DNA from: RUG11237 sp050874665
GTDB lineage: Bacteria > Bacillota > Clostridia > Lachnospirales > Lachnospiraceae
Reading direction: 5' to 3'
NCBI GenBank assembly: GCA_050874665.1
Contig: JBNMLC010000005.1
Span: forward strand, 62,001 to 126,000
DNA length: 64,000 bases
Shown: piece after piece, positions 54,671-63,695 of the stretch
Layout of the letters: each line of letters starts with the position of its first letter
Position numbering within the stretch: the stretch's first letter is position 1
The notes under the pieces: model-generated
Databases searched by the model: none
What the model was told of the DNA's origin: nothing
Seen by the model: the letters and a program-made list of their open reading frames with translations, nothing else
Translations under genes and position numbers: made by a program

Positions 54671-54716
54671 AAAAATCAACAATTCGGCAAACCCATCACC
54701 CAAACTGTTGATTTTT
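54671..54716 (-). terminator. Terminator of the leuCD/NusG-II unit
   Basis: AAAAATCAACA (54671-54681) pairs with TGTTGATTTTT (54706-54716) around a 24-base loop, with A/T tracts on both sides. Confidence 0.75.
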
Positions 54717-54779
54717 TAATCATAACCTCAAATTATTTTTTTGAAACTCCTTATTTTTCTTACACTGCCTTAACTCACC

Positions 54780-55148
54780 TTACTTTGCCACCCCATCTAG
54801 TTCACTGTCCTTCCCACCTTCAACCTTCACAATAATATGATTCGGCAGGCAGACAATCATTTCGCCTGCATGAGATATTTCCTTTTGACTGACACATAAT
54901 TTATCCGGGCAGGTAGCTGTGGATATAAATGCTTTTCCACCTTCTACATGAAGTTCATTATGACCTTCCTCATAACCTGTAAGTTCATAAACTCCGTCTT
55001 CTGCTAATGGATATCTTGCAATTTCTTCCTTGTCTAATGTAACCACTACACAGGCACCTTCCCTAGACTGTATAAAATGTATTACAGTCATGGCAGATAA
55101 TGCCATGACTAATACAATTATCATCAAAATCAATTCTTGTTTTTTCAT
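54780..55148 (-). CDS. NusG domain II-containing membrane protein
   Basis: 122 residues. One N-terminal transmembrane helix (about 7-26) then the NusG_II fold with VVVTLDKEEIARYPL and the conserved TCPDKLCVSQKEISHAGEMIVCLPN. Function unknown; members sit near Gx/FMN-binding proteins and may be extracytoplasmic redox-linked lipoprotein-like proteins. The start overlaps the leuD stop (TAATG). Confidence 0.85.
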   Translation of the reverse strand: MKKQELILMIIVLVMALSAMTVIHFIQSREGACVVVTLDKEEIARYPLAEDGVYELTGYEEGHNELHVEGGKAFISTATCPDKLCVSQKEISHAGEMIVCLPNHIIVKVEGGKDSELDGVAK

Positions 55149-55633
55149 TATTTATTATTAATGTAATTTACAAGACCCTCTGCCTTGATAATTTTCTGCA
55201 TAAATTCAGGGAATGGCTGTCCCTTAAACGTGGTTCCCTTTGTTTTGTTTGTGATAAGTCCGCTGTCAAAATCCACTTCTACTTCATCACCTGCTTCGAT
55301 TCCCTTAGCAGCTTCCGGACATTCTACAATTGGTAATCCAATATTGATGGAATTTCTGTAAAATATTCTTGCAAAGGTTTCTGCTATGACACAACTTACC
55401 CCAGCAGCCTTAATGGCAATTGGTGCATGTTCTCTAGAAGAACCGCAGCCAAAATTCTTATCTGCTACGATAATATCACCTTTCTTGACATTTTTCACAA
55501 AATCTTTATCAATATCTTCCATACAATGTGTTGCTAATTCTGCAGGGTCTGAAGAATTTAAGTATCTTGCCGGAATGATAACATCTGTATCTACATTATC
55601 TCCATATTTAAAAACGCTTCCGCATGCTTTCAT
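55148..55633 (-). CDS. leuD: 3-isopropylmalate dehydratase small subunit
   Basis: Leucine synthesis with LeuC: isomerises 2- to 3-isopropylmalate. The 161 residues contain DTDVIIPARYLN, GCGSSREHAPIAIKAAGV and the end region FARIFYRNSINIGLPIVECP. It is 12 bases from leuC. leuA and leuB are not in view. Confidence 0.97.
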   Translation of the reverse strand: MKACGSVFKYGDNVDTDVIIPARYLNSSDPAELATHCMEDIDKDFVKNVKKGDIIVADKNFGCGSSREHAPIAIKAAGVSCVIAETFARIFYRNSINIGLPIVECPEAAKGIEAGDEVEVDFDSGLITNKTKGTTFKGQPFPEFMQKIIKAEGLVNYINNK

Positions 55634-55645
55634 AATTTTACCTCC

Positions 55646-56908
55646 TTATAACTGACATGGACAGGAAATTTGTCCTGTAATGGCACTTGCTGCTGCTACT
55701 GCAGGGCTGGCTAAATAAATTTCAGAATTTACATGACCCATGCGTCCCACAAAGTTACGGTTTGTCGTAGAAACACATCTCTCGCCTTCTGCTAAAATAC
55801 CCATATATCCACCAAGACATGGTCCACAGGTAGGAGTACTTACTACTGCACCTGCTTCGATGAATGTCTTAATATATCCTGCTTCCATAGCATCTAAATA
55901 AATCTGTTGTGTAGCAGGAATCACGATACAACGGATGCCTTCCTTCACTTTACGCCCTTTTAAGATTTCTGCTGCAATTCTCATGTCTTCTAAACGTCCA
56001 TTAGTACAAGAGCCAATCACAACCTGATCAATTTTAACAGGTTCTTTGATCTCATCAATTGTCTTTGTGTTTTCCGGTAAATGAGGAAACGCAATCGTTG
56101 GGCGAAGTGTACTTAAGTCAATGGTATATTCTGCATCATAAACTGCATCCTCATCTGCTTCATATACTTTATATTCACGGTTAGAATGTTCTTTCATATA
56201 TGCAATAGCCAAATCATCCACCGGGAAGATACCATTCTTTCCACCTGCTTCAATTGCCATATTAGCAATTGTAAAACGGTCATCCATAGACAAGCTTGCA
56301 ATACCATCACCAACAAATTCCATTGATTTGTATAAAGCACCGTCTACTCCAATCATTCCAATAATATGTAATATAATATCCTTACCGCTTACCCATTGAC
56401 TTAACTTTCCTGTTAAGTTAAACTTAATGGCAGAAGGTACTTTAAACCATGCTTTCCCTGTTGCCATTCCTGCTGCCATATCAGTACTTCCTACACCGGT
56501 AGAAAACGCTCCTAAGGCTCCATAAGTGCAAGTATGCGAATCGGCACCGATAATCACATCACCTGCAACGGTCAATCCTTTTTCCGGAAGTAACGCATGT
56601 TCAATTCCCATTTGCCCCACTTCAAAATAATTCGTGATTTCATTCTTTCTTGCAAATTCTCTTACACATTTGCAGTGCTCTGCAGACTTAATATCTTTAT
56701 TTGGCACAAAATGATCTGGTACCAAAGCAATTTTATCCTTATGAAATACACCTTCTACCTTCATCTTATCCATCTCATGAATTGCTACCGGAGATGTAAT
56801 ATCATTTCCTAATACTAAATCTAAATCTGCTTCAATTAACTGTCCGGCTTCTACATATTCTAAGCCCGCATGAGCAGCTAAGATTTTCTGTGTCATAGTC
56901 ATTCCCAT
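55646..56908 (-). CDS. leuC: 3-isopropylmalate dehydratase large subunit
   Basis: Aconitase-family [4Fe-4S] subunit. The 420 residues (ATG 56908 with AAGGTGG; GTG 56920 is less likely) contain the archaeal/clostridial LeuC-type region MTQKILAAHAGLEYVEAGQLI, ADSHTCTYGALGAF, the cluster ligands in GSCTNGR and PTCGPCLGGYMG. It diverges from the LysR gene. Confidence 0.97.
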   Translation of the reverse strand: MGMTMTQKILAAHAGLEYVEAGQLIEADLDLVLGNDITSPVAIHEMDKMKVEGVFHKDKIALVPDHFVPNKDIKSAEHCKCVREFARKNEITNYFEVGQMGIEHALLPEKGLTVAGDVIIGADSHTCTYGALGAFSTGVGSTDMAAGMATGKAWFKVPSAIKFNLTGKLSQWVSGKDIILHIIGMIGVDGALYKSMEFVGDGIASLSMDDRFTIANMAIEAGGKNGIFPVDDLAIAYMKEHSNREYKVYEADEDAVYDAEYTIDLSTLRPTIAFPHLPENTKTIDEIKEPVKIDQVVIGSCTNGRLEDMRIAAEILKGRKVKEGIRCIVIPATQQIYLDAMEAGYIKTFIEAGAVVSTPTCGPCLGGYMGILAEGERCVSTTNRNFVGRMGHVNSEIYLASPAVAAASAITGQISCPCQL

Positions 56909-56959
56909 GTTCTGTTCCACCTTTCGAAATAATTAATGTGTAAAATTTTGATATTTCTA

Positions 56960-56987
56960 ATTATAGCATATCGTGGTATAATGTAAA
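56960..56987 (-). promoter_or_regulatory. leuC promoter
   Basis: Minus strand TTTACA (56987-56982), 16-base spacer, TATAAT (56965-56960). A TCTAATTATA half-site (56956-56965) overlaps the -10. Confidence 0.65.
56974..56982 (+). promoter_or_regulatory. Extended -10 for the LysR gene
   Basis: TGGTATAAT with TATAAT at 56977-56982; overlaps the leuC -35 on the other strand. Confidence 0.6.
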
Positions 56988-57008
56988 ATAGCTTTTTAAT
57001 ATATTTGT

Positions 57009-57025
57009 TATAACTTCTAGTTATA
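57009..57025. promoter_or_regulatory. Probable LysR-type operator (palindrome)
   Basis: TATAACT-TCT-AGTTATA, a 7-bp perfect inverted repeat that contains T-N11-A. A related half-site TCTAATTATA lies at 56956-56965 on the leuC -10. Confidence 0.7.
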
Positions 57026-57077
57026 CCACCTGTCGAATCATATACCAATCACTTCACCCACAGGCAAGGAGAAACTT

Positions 57078-57989
57078 ATGGAACAATCATTGGATTTATA
57101 CAAGATATTTTTTACTGTTGCATCTACCGGAAACATTTCCCATGCAGCCAAAAAACTGTTTATTAGTCAGCCAGCTATCTCTACATCTATTCGGAAATTA
57201 GAGCAACAACTAAATGTCAAATTGTTTTTGCGAACTTCGAAAGGGGTCATGCTGACAGAGGAAGGAAAGGTACTATACCATTATGTTTCCCAAGCTTTGG
57301 AAGCACTAGGAACCGGAGAAAAGGAATTAAAGCGGTTAGGAGAATTAAATTACGGGCGCTTAAAAATTGGTGTCAGCACCACTTTGTGCAAATATGTACT
57401 GCTTCCTTACTTAAAAAGCTTTATCGACACCTATCCTCATATTCAAATCACCATTACCTGCCAATCTACTCTCCACACCTTAAAATTATTGGAAGAAGGT
57501 GAAATTGATATTGGATTGATTGGTCGTTCCTCCGGCGTAAAAGGGGTAAAATTTGAAATTCTCGGACAAATTGAAGATATTTTTGTGGCTGCACCAAACT
57601 ATATTAATAATTTGAAGCTTCAAACCGGAAGGAACGAAATGACCAAAGAAGAACTTTTAAATCAATCTAACTTGATCTTGTTGGATAGTCAAAATTTAAC
57701 CAGACAATATATTGAAACTCATATGTACGAAAACAATATTTTTCCAAAACAAATTTTAGAAGCATCGAACATGGATTTAGTCATAGAATTTGCCAAGACC
57801 GGTTTAGGAACCGCCTGTGTGATTAAAAACTTTGTAGAAGGGGAACTAAAGCTCGGAAAACTTATCCAAATCTCTTTGCAAACCCCTATTCCCAAACGAG
57901 AAATTGGATTTGTATACAATGGTAATGCTATTTCATTTGCATTAGGTGAATTTTTAAAGTACTGGAATAAAAACCAGTTTATTTCTTAA
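57078..57989 (+). CDS. LysR family regulator, probably of leuCD
   Basis: 303 residues. The N-terminal winged HTH (1-62, GNISHAAKKLFISQPAISTSIRKLEQQL) is followed by a type 2 periplasmic-like effector domain (about 90-295). It diverges from leuC across a LysR-type palindrome, so regulation of leucine genes is a natural inference. The effector is unknown. AAGGAG precedes ATG 57078. Confidence 0.9.
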   Translation: MEQSLDLYKIFFTVASTGNISHAAKKLFISQPAISTSIRKLEQQLNVKLFLRTSKGVMLTEEGKVLYHYVSQALEALGTGEKELKRLGELNYGRLKIGVSTTLCKYVLLPYLKSFIDTYPHIQITITCQSTLHTLKLLEEGEIDIGLIGRSSGVKGVKFEILGQIEDIFVAAPNYINNLKLQTGRNEMTKEELLNQSNLILLDSQNLTRQYIETHMYENNIFPKQILEASNMDLVIEFAKTGLGTACVIKNFVEGELKLGKLIQISLQTPIPKREIGFVYNGNAISFALGEFLKYWNKNQFIS

Positions 57990-58014
57990 CACAAAAGAAT
58001 GTCAATGCTTTGCC

Positions 58015-58057
58015 AAAAAAGCCCCCAAAACCAGTTCTCCCGGTTTTGGGGGCTTTA
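58015..58057. terminator. Shared terminator for LysR and ilvN genes
   Basis: GCCCCCAAAACC (58021-58032) and GGTTTTGGGGGC (58042-58053), a 12-bp GC-rich stem with nine-base loop. The minus strand has six T; the plus strand three T. Confidence 0.88.
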
Positions 58058-58093
58058 TAATACATTTATGTACCGTCAAAGTTCATCAATCTA

Positions 58094-58597
58094 CTAATCC
58101 AGTATTTTCACATCTGCAGTTCCTCTGGAAAGTCCTGTAATACCGGTTCTTGCCAGTTCTAAAATCTCGTATTCATCCAGCAATTTAATAAATGCTTCTA
58201 CTTTATCGGAATTTCCGGTAAGTTCAATTACCAGAGAATCTGTACAGACATCTACAATATTTGCTCTGAAAATATCTGCAATAGAAATAATCTGCTGTCT
58301 TGTTTCCTGTGTTACGGCTACTTTTACCATAACTAATTCACGGCAAACAGAAGCTCCACTCTTTAGCACTTTAATATCAATGACTTCTTCTAGTTTCGCC
58401 AGTTGCTTTTCAATTTGTTCCAGCATAATTTCATCTTCTACGACCACAACTGTAATTCTAGAATAACGCTCATCCGCAGTTACACCTGCTGTAATACTGT
58501 CGATATTATATCCTCTTCTTGTAAAAAGCCCTGCAATTCGGCTTAACACACCAGAGGTATTTTCAACTAACAGCGAAAAAACTCGTCTTTTCATCAT
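58094..58597 (-). CDS. ilvN: Acetolactate synthase small subunit
   Basis: Regulatory subunit that carries valine feedback for branched-chain synthesis. The 167 residues have an N-terminal ACT domain (RVFSLLVENTSGVLSRIAGLFTRRGYNIDSITAG) and a C-terminal regulatory domain. Two adjacent ATGs (58597, 58594) compete. No catalytic ilvB is beside it; it lies near leuCD and shares their pathway. Confidence 0.95.
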   Translation of the reverse strand: MMKRRVFSLLVENTSGVLSRIAGLFTRRGYNIDSITAGVTADERYSRITVVVVEDEIMLEQIEKQLAKLEEVIDIKVLKSGASVCRELVMVKVAVTQETRQQIISIADIFRANIVDVCTDSLVIELTGNSDKVEAFIKLLDEYEILELARTGITGLSRGTADVKILD

Positions 58598-58636
58598 GTA
58601 TCCTACCCTTCTGGTTTACCACCAATATTCATTTTA

Positions 58637-59428
58637 TCAAGCCGCACCTTTTTTGTCAATTTTCTTTTTTATCTGATATATCGCCATAACCAATGCCACT
58701 AAAATCACTAAAAATAAATCTGAATACACCAAAAACTCAATTCTGTTTTGAAAATTCATAGTGGCAGCAACTACATTCCACACAAAATGGAATACTATGG
58801 CAGGATAAAGATTTTTCCTGCATAGTCTGGTTAAATATCCTAAAAATATAGAAATCAAAATAAACTGCATTGCTACAAAAAGCAGACACACAAAGGATGC
58901 ATTTTCAGAAATAAATGTAAAAATAGTAAGCCAGATAGCATAGGTAATTCCCGTCATCATCGAACTTCCAAGCACTGAATAATGATGTTCAAAATGATTT
59001 TGTAAAAATCCGCGAAATCCGGCTTCCATAGAAATTGCTCCCACAACCAGTGTATACCAGCCAGCTTTTAAAGTTTTTCCCAAATCTTCCAAAAAATCAA
59101 GAAACGAAAGACTTGTATACTCATGCACAACCAAATATCCGCCCAAAAACGCTATTATTCCCATCAGCACTGATACAAAAACCATCTTCCTGCTCAACCT
59201 AAAGCGTCGTTTCATTCGCATCAGTTCCAGTGTATCTCCTGTGATTCCAGCCAAAAACAAGGCTAGTAACAGTGGCATAAGATATATGATGATTGTCAAA
59301 ATGTTTGCCGTCATTATTCCAATAACATCATTTCGATATAATATATTGATAATATAGTAAATTATAATAGTAGTTATAACAATGCCCATACTATAGGAAT
59401 AGAATTTCTGGTTCTCTTCTTTACTCAT
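58637..59428 (-). CDS. CPBP (Abi) family membrane protein with degenerate protease motifs
   Basis: 263 residues from ATG 59428, with eight hydrophobic helices. The layout matches CPBP/Rce1-like intramembrane proteases. The motif 1 region reads SMEAGFRGFL where EExxxRGFL is expected, so the first Glu is Met. The motif 2 region reads YAIWL where FxxxH is expected, so the His is missing. Motif 3 HFVWN is kept. A non-proteolytic member is possible. It is 8 bases... downstream of metH's end on the same strand. Confidence 0.75.
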   Translation of the reverse strand: MSKEENQKFYSYSMGIVITTIIIYYIINILYRNDVIGIMTANILTIIIYLMPLLLALFLAGITGDTLELMRMKRRFRLSRKMVFVSVLMGIIAFLGGYLVVHEYTSLSFLDFLEDLGKTLKAGWYTLVVGAISMEAGFRGFLQNHFEHHYSVLGSSMMTGITYAIWLTIFTFISENASFVCLLFVAMQFILISIFLGYLTRLCRKNLYPAIVFHFVWNVVAATMNFQNRIEFLVYSDLFLVILVALVMAIYQIKKKIDKKGAA

Positions 59429-59446
59429 ATTCCCCACCCTCTATCC

Positions 59447-61858
59447 TTAAATTCCTAACAGACGCTTTACCAATTTGACAGCTTCTGCTGCATCTTTCGA
59501 GTAGCCATCTGCGCCAATCTCTTCTGCATAATCTTCTGTAATAACAGCTCCACCTATTATCACCTTTGCATTCACGCCTTTTTCTTTTGCATATTCAATC
59601 ACATGGCGCATTTCCTGCATAGTCGTAGTCATCAGTGCCGACAAAGCAATCACGTCAGCCTTTTCCTTGACAGCGGTTTCGATAATGGTTTCTTTTGGAA
59701 CATCTTTTCCTAAATCAATCACTCGATATCCATAGTTCTTCAACATCAATGATACTAAGTTCTTTCCAATATCATGAATATCACCTTCCACCGTTGCAAT
59801 CACTATGGTCGGGAGATTATCTTCGTCATTTCCTGATTGTAAATATGGCTCTAAGTAATCAATTGCTGTTTTCATGGTTTCTGCACTGGCAATCAACTGT
59901 GGCAGAAAATATTTTTGCTTATCAAACAAATCTCCCACCTCGTTGATGGCAGGAATCAAAATATCATTCAAAAGCGTGGAAGCTGCCTCTCCCTGCTCTA
60001 TTGCCTCTTTTGTCTTTGCCACTACCGTTGCTTTATTTCCCTTTAATACATCTTCATATATTAATTCTTTCAGTGTTTTCTCTGCCTTTGAAACTACCGT
60101 TTCCGTTTCTTCTCTCTTTAGACGATTAATCGTGTTAATGTATTCCATATCTGCATTTTCTTTATTCATCAAAAGATCCGCAGCATAGGCACATTTTACC
60201 AGCATTTCCTGAGATGGGTTAGAAATTGCCATCGTTAATCCATTCAAAATTGCCATCGTCAAAAATGTAGTATTCACAAAACTTCTGTCCGGAAGTCCAA
60301 AGCTTATATTAGACAATCCACAGATAGTTGCTAATTGCAATTCTTCTTTACAATAGCGAATCGTTTCTAAGGTTTCTTTTGCAGCATTCTTGTTTGCACC
60401 GACTGTTGCCACAAGGCCATCTACAACAATATCTGTGTTACTCATTCCTGCATTTATTGCCGCATCATATATCGTATGAATAATTTCTATTTTTTTCTGC
60501 AGATTCTCCGGCAGCCCTTCATCAGACAACGGAAGTAGAATAAACATAGCTCCATATTTTGCTGCAATCGGAATCAACTTTTCAAACTTTTCTCTTTCTA
60601 AAGATATTGAATTAATTAACGCACGACCCGGGTATCTGCGCAATGCAGCCTCAATAACGTCCACATGACTTGAGTCAATAGCCAGAGGCAGATTAGTTGC
60701 CAATGTCACTTCTTCAATCACATGTAACATGGTCTGTTTTTCGTCAATACCACTCATTCCCACATTAATATCCAGAATAGAAGCCCCACATTCTTCTTGT
60801 TCTCTGGCAAAGTCTAATACTCTTGTATAGTTATTCTCGCGTAATTCCGCCTGCAAGGCTTTCTTTCCCGTAGGATTAATACGTTCTCCCACAATTAAAA
60901 ACTTTCCGTCTAAGTCAATCTTCAATGCACGACGTTCGGAAGAAAGGACTCTGAGATGTTTCACCTTTTTTTCTTCTTTTATATATGTTTTTGTGTATTC
61001 ATAAAGTTTTTGAATAAACTCAGGTGTTGAGCCACAACAGCCGCCGACAATATCAGCCCCTGCTGCAATCAGCTCTTTGGTATACATTACAAATTCGTCC
61101 GCACCCATATTATATTCGGTACTTCCATCCGGCTGCAATTCTGGCAAGCCTGCATTCGGCTTTGCGATTAGCGGAATATCCGTATACTGTGCCATTTCCT
61201 CAATAATCGGAATCATTTTATCTGGCCCGGCAGAACAGTTAACTCCTACTGCTGCTGCTCCAAGACTACTTAATACCACAGCAGCCGCTGAAGGTTCTGT
61301 GCCAAATAATGTCTTTCCATCATCATTAAACGTCAACGTAATCATGACAGGCAAATCACAGGTTTCTTTTGCAGCTAACAAAGCAGCTCTACACTCTTGA
61401 AGGCTTAACATTGTTTCCACAACCAGCAAATCTACACCGGCTTCCACCAGATATCCTATTTGCTCTTTATATACATCTACCAATTCTTCAAAATCCAATG
61501 TGCCCATAGGTGCCAGTTGCTCTCCAGTCATGGTAATATCACCCGCAACATAAGCTCCATCTCCTACTGCCTCTTTCGAAATGCGGACCAACTCTTTATT
61601 CATCTGCTCAATTTTATCTTGAAGTCCATATTCTGCCAGTTTGATTCTGTTTGCCGTAAAAGTAGGTGCATATACAATATCGCTTCCCGCCTGTACAAAT
61701 TCTCTCTGTAATTCTTTTAGTATTTCTGTATGCTCCAGAATCCATTGTTCCGGACATACACCTGCCGGCATACCACGCTTCTGGAGATTGGAACCTGTGG
61801 CACCATCCAATAATACTATTTTTTCCTGAACTAACTGTTTAAACTCTTTGTTTGTCAT
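59447..61858 (-). CDS. metH: Cobalamin-dependent methionine synthase, short form
   Basis: Transfers methyl from methyltetrahydrofolate to homocysteine via B12. The 803 residues comprise a homocysteine/Zn domain (1-300, ligands in GVNCSAGP and GGCCGSTPE), a pterin-binding domain (about 315-570, ILDINVGMSG), a helical cap (about 590-680) and the B12 domain with EGDIHDIGKNLV (His ligand). The C-terminal AdoMet reactivation domain of E. coli MetH is missing, as in many Clostridia, so reactivation must come from another protein. Confidence 0.96.
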   Translation of the reverse strand: MTNKEFKQLVQEKIVLLDGATGSNLQKRGMPAGVCPEQWILEHTEILKELQREFVQAGSDIVYAPTFTANRIKLAEYGLQDKIEQMNKELVRISKEAVGDGAYVAGDITMTGEQLAPMGTLDFEELVDVYKEQIGYLVEAGVDLLVVETMLSLQECRAALLAAKETCDLPVMITLTFNDDGKTLFGTEPSAAAVVLSSLGAAAVGVNCSAGPDKMIPIIEEMAQYTDIPLIAKPNAGLPELQPDGSTEYNMGADEFVMYTKELIAAGADIVGGCCGSTPEFIQKLYEYTKTYIKEEKKVKHLRVLSSERRALKIDLDGKFLIVGERINPTGKKALQAELRENNYTRVLDFAREQEECGASILDINVGMSGIDEKQTMLHVIEEVTLATNLPLAIDSSHVDVIEAALRRYPGRALINSISLEREKFEKLIPIAAKYGAMFILLPLSDEGLPENLQKKIEIIHTIYDAAINAGMSNTDIVVDGLVATVGANKNAAKETLETIRYCKEELQLATICGLSNISFGLPDRSFVNTTFLTMAILNGLTMAISNPSQEMLVKCAYAADLLMNKENADMEYINTINRLKREETETVVSKAEKTLKELIYEDVLKGNKATVVAKTKEAIEQGEAASTLLNDILIPAINEVGDLFDKQKYFLPQLIASAETMKTAIDYLEPYLQSGNDEDNLPTIVIATVEGDIHDIGKNLVSLMLKNYGYRVIDLGKDVPKETIIETAVKEKADVIALSALMTTTMQEMRHVIEYAKEKGVNAKVIIGGAVITEDYAEEIGADGYSKDAAEAVKLVKRLLGI

Positions 61859-61880
61859 GACTATTTCCTCGTTTTATCTT

Positions 61881-63686
61881 CTACTTTTTTAAAATCTGCT
61901 CTACCAGATGAACTCTGTTAAATGGTAGCATAAAATAATAGCCATCCGCCACCGGCTCTAATTGTTTCATAACCTCTCTTGCAATTTCAACACCCACTGC
62001 TTCACCCTCTTCTCTAGTCATGTCAGGGCGGAAGCGTTGCAGTACATCATCCGGAACATGAATTCCAAGAATTTCGTTTTTAATAAAAGATGCGTTACGA
62101 TAGCTGATAAGCGGCATAATTCCACATAATATTTTCGTGTTGGTTTTCTCCTTGACTGTGTAAATACGTTCGATATCATCTTTTGAATAAATAGGCTGTG
62201 TCAGAAAATATTTTGCTCCTGCCTCAATCTTTCTTTCCATTCGTTTGATTTCCATATCCAGATTCGGACGGTTATAATTTAAAGCACCACCGAAATAAAT
62301 AGGTTCTTCTGTAAAATGCTCTTTATTCATTTCATTTACATACTGCATCAATTTAATGGAATTAAAATCAAACACGCTGGAAATATCACTCCTGTTTTCC
62401 GCCGGAACCGGATCACCCGTTACAAACAAAAAATTACGAATTCCGTTTAAATATGCTCCTAAGACTCCTGCGCGCATTGCAATTACATTTTTATCACGAC
62501 ATGCAATATGAGGCATCACTGGGATTCCCACTTCATTCGACACCTTAATTCCCATCATAATAGAATCTACTCTTGCCTTTCCCATCGGCGAATCCGCAAA
62601 AGTAATCATATCTGCTCCAGCCGCCTTCAATAAATGAGCACAGTCCATAATTTTCTGTGCATTGGCATCATAAGGTGGATCTAATTCTACCGTAATTACT
62701 TTTTTTCCAGATTCCATTAATTGATAAAATTTATTTGCAGAAACAGCAACCTCTTGTGTTGTTTCTGATTTATTTGTGCCGGAAGGTTCAGAAATTTCCT
62801 TTCCTATAAGCTTTCTGTTATTTTGATAATCAATTCTCTGAGATACCTTTCTAATATAAGCTGGTGTTGTTCCGCAGCAACCTCCTAAAATATTTAATCC
62901 CAATTCAGAAATTTTTACCAGATTTTCGGCAAAATATTCACTGTTTCCAGAATATACGGTTCTATCCTGCAAAAATTCAGGATAACCGGAATTCGGCATT
63001 GCAGTAATAAATTTATCCGTGACCAGTCTGGTCTTTTTCAATATCTCATATAGATGCGCAGAACCAATACCACAGTTAAAACCAACTGCATCAATGGACT
63101 TTTCCTGGCTTGCCTCATTGAAAATGCGTTCCGCTCTGATTCCCATTTGTGTATATCCATATTTATTCAGGCTGAATTGCACCACTATAAATGCATTGTC
63201 ACACTTTTCCTTTATATATTCACCAAGCATGTTTATATATCTGATGTCTGCAAATGTTTCAAAGCAAAATATTTCAGCTCCACAGTCCAAGAAGGTATCA
63301 ATAATCTGACAATATTCTTTTTCAATCGCTACCTCATCTTCAAAAGCCATCTGCGGAATCGGCCCAATATCAGCGGCAATATAAACCTCCTCACCACTTT
63401 CTCTGACCGCTTCCACCGCATTCTTATAAGAAGCCTTCACTACAGACTTCACATAGGCTATATCTTCTTTTAAAGATACTGTGTTTGCCGCAAAACTGTT
63501 GGTTCTTAAAAATCTTGCTCCTGATTTAATGTATTCTTTATGGATTTTCTTTACTAATTCTTTATCTGTAAGATTTGCCACTTCCGGTATACTTACGGTA
63601 CCTTCTGAAAGCTGCTGATAGTACGTTCCAAACGCACCATCAGCCACTATTTTATTTTCTTTTAAATATGTTCTTATATTTTCCAT
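61881..63686 (-). CDS. Bifunctional homocysteine S-methyltransferase/5,10-methylenetetrahydrofolate reductase (YitJ-like)
   Basis: 601 residues. An N-terminal Hcy-binding domain (about 1-285, with zinc ligands GFNCGIGSAH and GGCCGTTPAY) is joined to a MetF-type reductase domain (about 320-600, VITVELDPPYDANAQK, FVTGDPVP, KYFLTQPIYS). It supplies methyl-THF for metH, which lies 22 bases downstream. The fusion is known in Bacillus and Clostridia. Confidence 0.94.
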   Translation of the reverse strand: MENIRTYLKENKIVADGAFGTYYQQLSEGTVSIPEVANLTDKELVKKIHKEYIKSGARFLRTNSFAANTVSLKEDIAYVKSVVKASYKNAVEAVRESGEEVYIAADIGPIPQMAFEDEVAIEKEYCQIIDTFLDCGAEIFCFETFADIRYINMLGEYIKEKCDNAFIVVQFSLNKYGYTQMGIRAERIFNEASQEKSIDAVGFNCGIGSAHLYEILKKTRLVTDKFITAMPNSGYPEFLQDRTVYSGNSEYFAENLVKISELGLNILGGCCGTTPAYIRKVSQRIDYQNNRKLIGKEISEPSGTNKSETTQEVAVSANKFYQLMESGKKVITVELDPPYDANAQKIMDCAHLLKAAGADMITFADSPMGKARVDSIMMGIKVSNEVGIPVMPHIACRDKNVIAMRAGVLGAYLNGIRNFLFVTGDPVPAENRSDISSVFDFNSIKLMQYVNEMNKEHFTEEPIYFGGALNYNRPNLDMEIKRMERKIEAGAKYFLTQPIYSKDDIERIYTVKEKTNTKILCGIMPLISYRNASFIKNEILGIHVPDDVLQRFRPDMTREEGEAVGVEIAREVMKQLEPVADGYYFMLPFNRVHLVEQILKK

Positions 63687-63695
63687 TTATTTGAC

